In this document: positions 56,916-64,000 of the stretch, one piece after another
Numbering within the stretch: position 1 is the stretch's first letter
Layout of the letters: each line of letters begins with the position of its first letter
Source: Euptelea pleiosperma
Lineage: Eukaryota; Streptophyta; Magnoliopsida; Ranunculales; Eupteleaceae
DNA: 64,000 bases
Direction: 5' to 3'
NCBI GenBank assembly: GCA_035048495.1
Contig: CM068542.1
Location: forward strand, 38,345,109 to 38,409,108
The notes under the pieces: model-generated
What the model saw: only the letters and a program-made list of their open reading frames with translations
Database searches by the model: none
What the model was told of the DNA's origin: nothing
Translations under genes and position numbers: made by a program

Positions 56916-59900
56916 TTAGAAGCCAGCTTTCGGATCACCAGAGCCTGCAGCCACCACTCCCATTCCACCTCCATGGTCTAATGTAACTCCTTTTTCCTGT
57001 CCAGTGGATCCCACAATAGCAACTTTGTCACCATCCAACTTGTTTACAAGTTCATCGATCTTGCGGAACTGATACGGCCATCTTGCATTGTAGAGAAACT
57101 GGCGAAGATCGAATCTGTTGTCCTCTGGTGAATAACTCTGCACAAAACCAAATGGGTTTAATCCTTTTCTTAAGATATCGATTTCTTGAGAAGTTATCAC
57201 CTCAAAAAGGCATTGTTTAATTTAGTAAACTTTGCTTTATCTGGAAGGGTGAAGAGATAACTCAAAATACCTCAGCATGATACGAAGGCGTTAAGACGGT
57301 CATCTTGTGTCGATTGATTGAATAGTACTTGAAGAAGTGCTTCACCTTATCGGCTATCTCTGATGGGGTTAACTTTCCACCCCATTTATAGCAGAGATTC
57401 TGCAACAAAGGAAAAGGATTGGGCAAAAAACCCAATAGTTCAGGTTTCCCCAATAGAATATGATGATACCACTGGCTGCATCAGATAAAAAAAAGCCTAC
57501 TACTCTACACCAAATATGTGGCCCTGCAACTCATTGATCCAGACCATTCAATCGACAGGTCACCTCGGTCATATTCTGAAATTCATACAAACCAAATGAT
57601 CATATGTTCAGGGTTCTCATTTTGTGAAATTTGAGATTAGAACGGAATTTGATTTGGTTGTGTTGAAATGGAGCTCAAGGGGAGAGGAGAAAGAGGAGAT
57701 ATCAAAGGCTCGAGTTGGTTGCCGGAAGAGTATTGCAGCTTTGTAGTTTTTTGTAGTTTTTGGGTGTGTCCAAATGCCGTATCAGGAGAATGGGATTGAA
57801 AACGGAGAGGTTTTAGTTGTGTACTGCATTCTCTAGATTTATTCATTCCATCTGCTATTATCTCTTTATCTAAATTATGCTATTATCTCTTTATCTAAAT
57901 TAGTATAAACTCCTGTTTGTTTGGGTCAGGAATAGGAGAAAGACATATAGCAAAGATTCAAGTTTGGGTGAAACTCCAAGCACATTGCTTTTGGTTAGAT
58001 ATTGGGTTCCTCAATCGGTGATGACAAACTTATAACAATCACCGGGCAGCTCACATAAACGTGAACAGCCACATACAGTCGCAAAAAGCAGATTGTGGTG
58101 AGTAAACTTTTCAGGTACTAGATTGAGAGTTAAAAGGACTGTAAAAGTAATAGGGCGAATAAGTAGGAAAACTTCTACACGAATATCATTCGCCGAGATC
58201 AATGATCAAAAGCTGACTATTTTACTCAGAACTAAATAAGCCAACTCAGTTAGGGAGGGTAACTTTGTGTACTGAGTACTGAGTAGACCTCCAGAAATGA
58301 TTGGAACAAATTGAACTTGGAAACTGGAAGAATGATTCCCAAGACAAATCTAAGATTCTGAATATTGAGATAGTATGCAGAATATAGCTGGGGTGGCCCT
58401 TTATGCCACAATCGGTGTATGCACTCACTAATGAGGATCATCAAGTCAGTGGGCCACGCCTGGGCTATAACCAAAAATAGCGAAGTCGGACAATCATAAT
58501 CATCCGATCAGACGTATCAAAAAAAAAATCACCTGATCAGTGAAATTTTTTAGTGCACATATTTGTAAGATCCATCCTTAAGAAAATGATTGATCTGATT
58601 GTTAGGATTGCCCGATCAGTGTATTTTGGCCATGAGCCTGTGACCCATTCCAGTAGGTGCACCATGAATTTGAATGGCTCAGATTGATGGCTCTGTCCAG
58701 TAACGGCTAAAGAAACCAGGCACTCCATCAATGGTAGGGGGAGATTCCCTGAGAAATGGTAGGGGTTGTAAGACCAACCTGAAACATTGACACAGGACCA
58801 CAGCGGAAAATCTTACGCAACCTTCCATAGACTGAGAGCTCCTCATATGTCATTCCCATGTCAACTTCATCCAACTGTTTTACACAAAGATATCATGCAT
58901 TATAAAAAAAAATCTCCAATTATAGCTTCTTTGACACCAACAAAAATTAAAATACCAGAAATTTAAGAGATTTGAATGTTCTTTAAGTAAAAAGAGACTA
59001 GGTGGATCAAAGGTACCCATAAGGCAGACAGAATCTACCAATAGCAAATGCAACAAGTAAAAGACAAGCAGGAAGGTGGGATCAAACATTCAATGGGTGC
59101 CTCCTGTGAGACCGAAAAACAACTGTATTTAATGATTTTAATTATTGATCTATAACTCCCTTGGATAGTCTGAAAAGGGAAATGGAAACTTATCCAGGAA
59201 AGCCAGTAGATAGAAAACCTAGGATTATCCAGTCGGATAGATTTTGGCTGCCGAGTTCTCCTAGGCATTCAAAATGAAAAAACAGAAAAGCATCCATGGT
59301 TATTTTGATTATTTAACAATGGATGTGCTCCAGATGCAGACATAGAAGTTTAGTGACAGCAACACTTCCATAGTGCACTTAAGTAATACCTGGTTGTAAT
59401 TGGACCTTATAGGCTCCAGTTCGGCAGTTGGAGGAGCAGCTTCAATTTCTGCCAAAGATGAGTAGCCAAGATGGATAGCAGCCCATCGCAGAAATATCCG
59501 AAGATCCTGCTTACTAATACTCCCAATGGGATTTATATCTGCTGAACTGCAATCATACTGCACCGAAAAAGATATAAATGTGTGTTTTCATCATGAAGTA
59601 CTAAGTTCTGCTTACTAGAAGGGAAAAAAAACCCAGCTATTACTTCTCAGTAATGTAAAAAATTCCATTAGATTAATAGTGGAAACTTTACAAAAAAAAA
59701 ACATTTTTTTAATAACCCTAGAAAAAAAACTCACTGAGTTGACTTGACTCAATCAAGACACAAGTCAAGTCAAGTCAAGTCAAAGGGGTATATCAGTGCT
59801 GCAAAATTCAATCAAGTACCCAAAAGACCTGCCCCGAGTTAACTTGATTCAATAAAAAATAGGGCCAATTTATAAGGGTAAATGAGTTTACCCAAACCCA

Positions 59901-62900
59901 AAAGCAACTTGTTTATAAATTGAAAGGACCTTGATTCAAGAAACTCAACTGCGTGGAGTGAACCATTAATTCAAGCCATGGACCATCTAAGCCATTCTAC
60001 CCTTGTTACTAGCACAAAAGGAAATGCATACCGATACACAGTCTGGTATGCTTTTCTCCCTTTTGTGCAAATCTCAAGGGGATAAAGGATCCGAGGATCC
60101 AGGGATCAACCACAGTTCTCTCCACGCAGGCAAACTTTTTGGATTGTTTTCTTAACGTGGAATATCAAGTATCCAGTATCTGACATGCTATGGATGGTGA
60201 ATCTGACAATACCTTTGTTAAGTAACCACGCAATCCTTCATCCACATTGGAGCTACCCAATACTAGATAAAATCCAGGCTTGCTGTGAACCCAAGGCATG
60301 AGTGATGCTAACATAAATGCTAGAACCATTCTAATTCGAGCTTGAATGTTTTGCAACCCTAAGTTCTCAGTATTTGATCCCCCATCTACCTGTGCAAACA
60401 AAAAACATGGTTGAACTACGATAATAAGCAAAATCAGTTATAAATGATTTATGGTGGTTAAGACTATAACTAACACGCATTTTTTTATTAAGTCAGTTAC
60501 AACTAACAAGCAGGTGACATATATTATTGCCACAGAACCGGTTCATGGGCTTCAATGTTTGAAGCTTCGCTACTCCAACACATGGATGATAAATACAAAA
60601 AACATAACAAAATAAAAAATGGACTACCCTTGAAAAGAAGGCGCAAAAATTAGCAAATTCATTAGTTTATGGGCTAGATGGTAGATAAATTTTGGGCCCT
60701 GCATCCCACTACGTAAATGCATCAATCATCACCAATAACCGGTGTGCCAACTCTTTGTTACTCAAAAAGCACCCATGGTAAAACAATCTTAAGCATCCAA
60801 TCATGAGCTAGAATATGTACAGTTAACCATCCAAACAAGAGATGCTTTGGATTGCCTAGTATGATTTCTGGAATCACAATCCAAGAGACTGCATGCTGAT
60901 TGAAGGTGTCCTGATCAAAGAGTTGGCAGGCCTTACACAGCATGTGATGCAGGACACTAATTCTATGCCGCTACAGATAGAAAGCATTTTCCCCTAGTTT
61001 AAAATCAACAATAATTAGAACTGTAGATAGGAGCAAATGCTAAGATTTGTTCTTGACCTGGAGTGACCATGCCCCAAGCATTGCATAAATAGAAAGTATA
61101 CTCAGTCCAAGATTTACCTTATAACGTGGACGCTTTCCCGTTAGCGTTTGGAACAAGGAAAGAAAGGCAGAAATAACACTATCTATGCAAACATCAAGGT
61201 GCCATGAGCCAATCTCATCTGCTAGTACCTTCGCCCGCAACTTTGTGGCCTCTGAACTGCAGGAAACCCACAACTACATCTGTCATAGATCACTTCAAAT
61301 ATGGGAAGCTTGAAGTGCTTGGTCATGCAAATGCAAATTTGACACAAAATAGGCAAAATTTCTTAAAAAAGGTTACAGAAAAACCCATAAACTTGTATTT
61401 TTTTTTTTTTATGGATAGAGTCTTCAAAACATTTACTTCAATTATCATTAACAAGAGAAAACAAAACCTGGTGTCTTTTCCTTGAGACCCCTCATGTCTT
61501 TCGGGACTTGTGCTGTGAACACAGCACACGTGCACAGCAATCTCGACCTTCCAAGTGTTAAGACCATTCCATCAATAGGCCATAAAAAATTTCATTGGTC
61601 AAGCAATCATAACAGTCTGATCAAGAGCTATATCATGGATGATTGAAAAAAGAAAATGTAAACAAAAACTAAGATTAATGGTCGGTCCAGAAGAAGAAAA
61701 AAAACATATATTGGATGCTTAGGATTATCCAATTTGGACTATGGGCCATCCAAGGAGAGGCCTAACACTTGGGTCACCTGGATTGCTGTCCACGTGTGCC
61801 ATGCATACAGCACACATGCAAAAGGTCTTCCAATACAAGACACCAGGTTTCATCCATTAATACTTAGATTGTGAACCTAAAGTCAACAAAATAGCAAATA
61901 GGATCAGCCTATTAATAATACTGTAAATTTATGAACCTGCACAGAAATAAAATATTTGACAGAGAAATTATGATCTGCATAGTTTCTCAGTTACTTCTCA
62001 ATAAATAAAAAATTACGATCTCAATAGTTTCGTATAGTGTCTTGCACACTTGAGATGAATCCTCCTAGAGTCTCAGCCTAATACAAATTAGCTCAAAGAA
62101 ATGAATTTAATATGTACAAAAATTCAGAAAAACCCAATTCTCGATAAATATCATTTTCAAATGCAAACCTATAAGAAAGATTGGAAACGGTTCTTTGATA
62201 TTATTTAGTTAGATTAGAGCCATTACAAAAAAATTATGAGAATTCATTTGGTCAAAATAGTGCCAAATATATTATTGAATGAAGTTTTGGTTCCGAAGCC
62301 AAATCCCACCTATTTTCAGATCCCATGAAAACAGTGTAAAATATGCGTTTGGCAAATTCCTTGCTATTGGTAGGGAACTGTCCATCAATGTAATGGCCAA
62401 TTCGAATTGCATCAGCTTTGACTTGTTCATCCCCATTTGCAATTTCTGCACATATATGCATGTGTCATCAACCATTGAATGTAATAAAAGGGACAAAGGA
62501 TGAAATTTACGAAGAGGAATATTTCAGGCAGGGATGGAAGGACAGAGTAAGAAGTCATTCTCTCAGACTCTGCTATACAGATATGTATGCAGGCTTGCTC
62601 GGACCATAGTGTCAGAAATCTCTTGTTACAATTGCTGCTCCTGCTCCCAAAACACAGTTTCGCGCTTTGGGAGTGGATCTGGCTCCAAACCTTGCTTCAA
62701 TAGTGCTGTGAGTGCAGTTCGAGCTACCACACTCACGCTCCAGATTATGCACATGTTATGCTGACCCTTGAATGGACCATGGCCCAAAAAACTGAATCAG
62801 GCCTTGATCCAGACTTTTTAGAGCATTCTTATGAACAGGAAAAATAATTTGGCAGTGGCTCCAAGCGGATAATGAATCATTAATCAAAAACAAATGTTCG

Positions 62901-63640
62901 GCCATAGTCAACCCTGGGAGCGATTCACCAATTCATCAATCCAGATGATTACAAAATGTGTTGTGTAACACATCCATGTCCATGGAGAAGCCATTCTTTA
63001 TTTATATATTACGTTTTCCAAAACTTTAAGGACAAAGGCTTTGGAAACACTCCAGACCCTAAAGGATGGCATTCTCACTCTTGCTACTGCTCCAGCTTTC
63101 GGGTGCACCGTGCAGTGGGTCCAGTAAGAGATCTTGTAGGGAAAAATACGACCCAATTGACAATCCTAACCATCCTATCCGTCATATTGCATTTCTTAGG
63201 ATGTTAAAAAAATGGAGAATGCTGGTCGAAACTTCTTCTTGAACTAGATACACTTGGTGGGGCCAAACCCCATTACATGTGGGGTCATGTGTACTGGCGT
63301 GGCATGCAGAAAGCTGCCTTCCCATCCTCCCATGCTGATGCAAGTATCCTAATCTAAAAATGCAGTGTGCAGTCTCTAAATAAACTGAATGAGTTAGACT
63401 GAAACAAGCAAAATATCAAAAGATTTTATTTTATGATACTGCAACATTATTTTTGGGCCCATACAACTGACCTCTTACAACAAGCTGGCACATGCAACCA
63501 ACGATAGCAGCTACGGAAGAGCTATCTGCTCCACCAGAAAGCGGAAGCAAAAATCCAGAAGCTCCACTTCTTCGTAAATAGTCCCATAGCCAGCAACCAG
63601 GTCCAAAGGCTATCTCCTCCTCAGGGGAGTGATACTTAAT
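56916..63640 (-). CDS. NADSYN: glutamine-dependent NAD+ synthetase, C-terminal part (5' end beyond window)
   Basis: Eight exons in the window: 63640-63472, 62445-62310, 61256-61118, 60389-60213, 59557-59390, 58874-58779, 57399-57271, 57137-56916. All have GT-AG introns and one open frame of 411 codons ending in TAA. The enzyme makes NAD+ from deamido-NAD+, ATP and ammonia taken from glutamine, the last step of NAD biosynthesis in the cytosol. The ATP-pyrophosphatase P-loop LSGGADSSS is in the first exon, followed by [63 protein letters not shown] and [20 protein letters not shown], all diagnostic. Plant enzymes are ~720 residues, so the N-terminal nitrilase-type glutaminase domain (~310 residues) lies to the right of 64000. 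No lesion was seen in the visible part. Confidence 0.95.
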
Positions 63641-64000
63641 CTGCATATAATGAAAGATATTTAATGGGGGAAAGATGACCTATAAGGACAAAACTTAATA
63701 TATGAAGTTCATGCAGCTTATACAATATCTCTAGGATTTTCAACTGACACCAACTCAATGTATTTCCAGCCAAGTCCCTCTATGCTACAAGTCAGGGAAC
63801 AAATTTGTCACTCTTAATAGGTAGGTAAGTCAATGCTTAACAATTACTTCTACAATATCTTCTACTGTGAGTGTAGTCGTACAAAGTCACACAAGATCTG
63901 GCAGCCACATATTTTAAGGTTCAATAGTTCTAACACAGGAGATGTTCAGTTTTCTTCGAAGGATTTTTTGCAATTTACAACTACTCAAATGTAGATGAGG
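63641..64000. other. intron of NAD+ synthetase gene
   Basis: No exon of the preceding glutaminase part is recognisable here; the upstream exon must be outside the window. Confidence 0.6.

Noticed and set aside
1..64000. A gene cluster or new multi-gene system
   Set aside because: The five real genes have unrelated functions, separate promoters and large repeat-filled gaps; nothing ties them together.

Overview
The window is nuclear DNA of a flowering plant. The coding genes are split by GT-AG introns (and one GC-AG intron), the encoded proteins are plant-type, there is a nuclear copy of plastid DNA, and the intergenic and intronic DNA is packed with terminal-inverted-repeat elements, Helitrons, SINEs and decayed LTR retrotransposons. 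I cannot name the species; a woody non-grass angiosperm with large introns fits, but that is inference.

Layout. 1-5.2 kb: a single-exon R2R3-MYB gene of subgroup 22 (MYB44/70/73/77 type, 1242-1886) between inverted-repeat elements, followed by a nest of such elements (2.2-5.2 kb). 6.5-7.8 kb: a two-exon secreted phytocyanin on the minus strand. 8.5-19.1 kb: no genes, only repeats. These include a palindromic repeat array with an inserted plastid trnS-GGA fragment, a tRNA-derived SINE with a 16-bp target duplication, several long-TIR elements, and two Helitrons of one family nested in opposite orientation. 19.2-31.8 kb: an intact eight-exon ARMC6-like armadillo gene on the plus strand. Its 7.3-kb intron 2 holds a Ty1/copia remnant carrying an inserted hAT-like element, plus a 42-bp minisatellite.

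32.7-53.8 kb: a direct segmental duplication of a cyclophilin-40 (CYP40/SQUINT) gene on the minus strand. The distal copy (45312-53742) is complete, with eight exons and 361 codons. The proximal copy (32870-37408) is a wreck: exon 1, exon 4, exon 6 and most of exon 7 are gone, exon 2 has a frameshift, and exon 5 is tandemly doubled. Between the copies lie a CCA/GCACAGG minisatellite, Ty3/gypsy debris, a broken alpha-mannosidase (GH38) fragment that lacks the nucleophile region, and a ~175-bp tandem repeat. 55.6-56.3 kb: a TIR element studded with one short palindrome. 56.9-64 kb: the 3' part of a minus-strand gene for glutamine-dependent NAD+ synthetase (eight exons, 411 codons); its N-terminal glutaminase half lies beyond the right edge.

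The genes do not form a pathway or cluster. They are ordinary, independently transcribed plant genes: transcription factor, apoplastic cupredoxin, armadillo protein, HSP90 co-chaperone and NAD biosynthesis enzyme. I found no convincing new multi-gene system. The most interesting signals are structural: the nested Helitrons, the hAT-in-copia nest, the SINE target duplication, the plastid insertion, and the decayed CYP40 twin with its duplicated TPR exon. All exon boundaries were assigned by eye from reading frame, splice dinucleotides and remembered family sequences, without alignment software.
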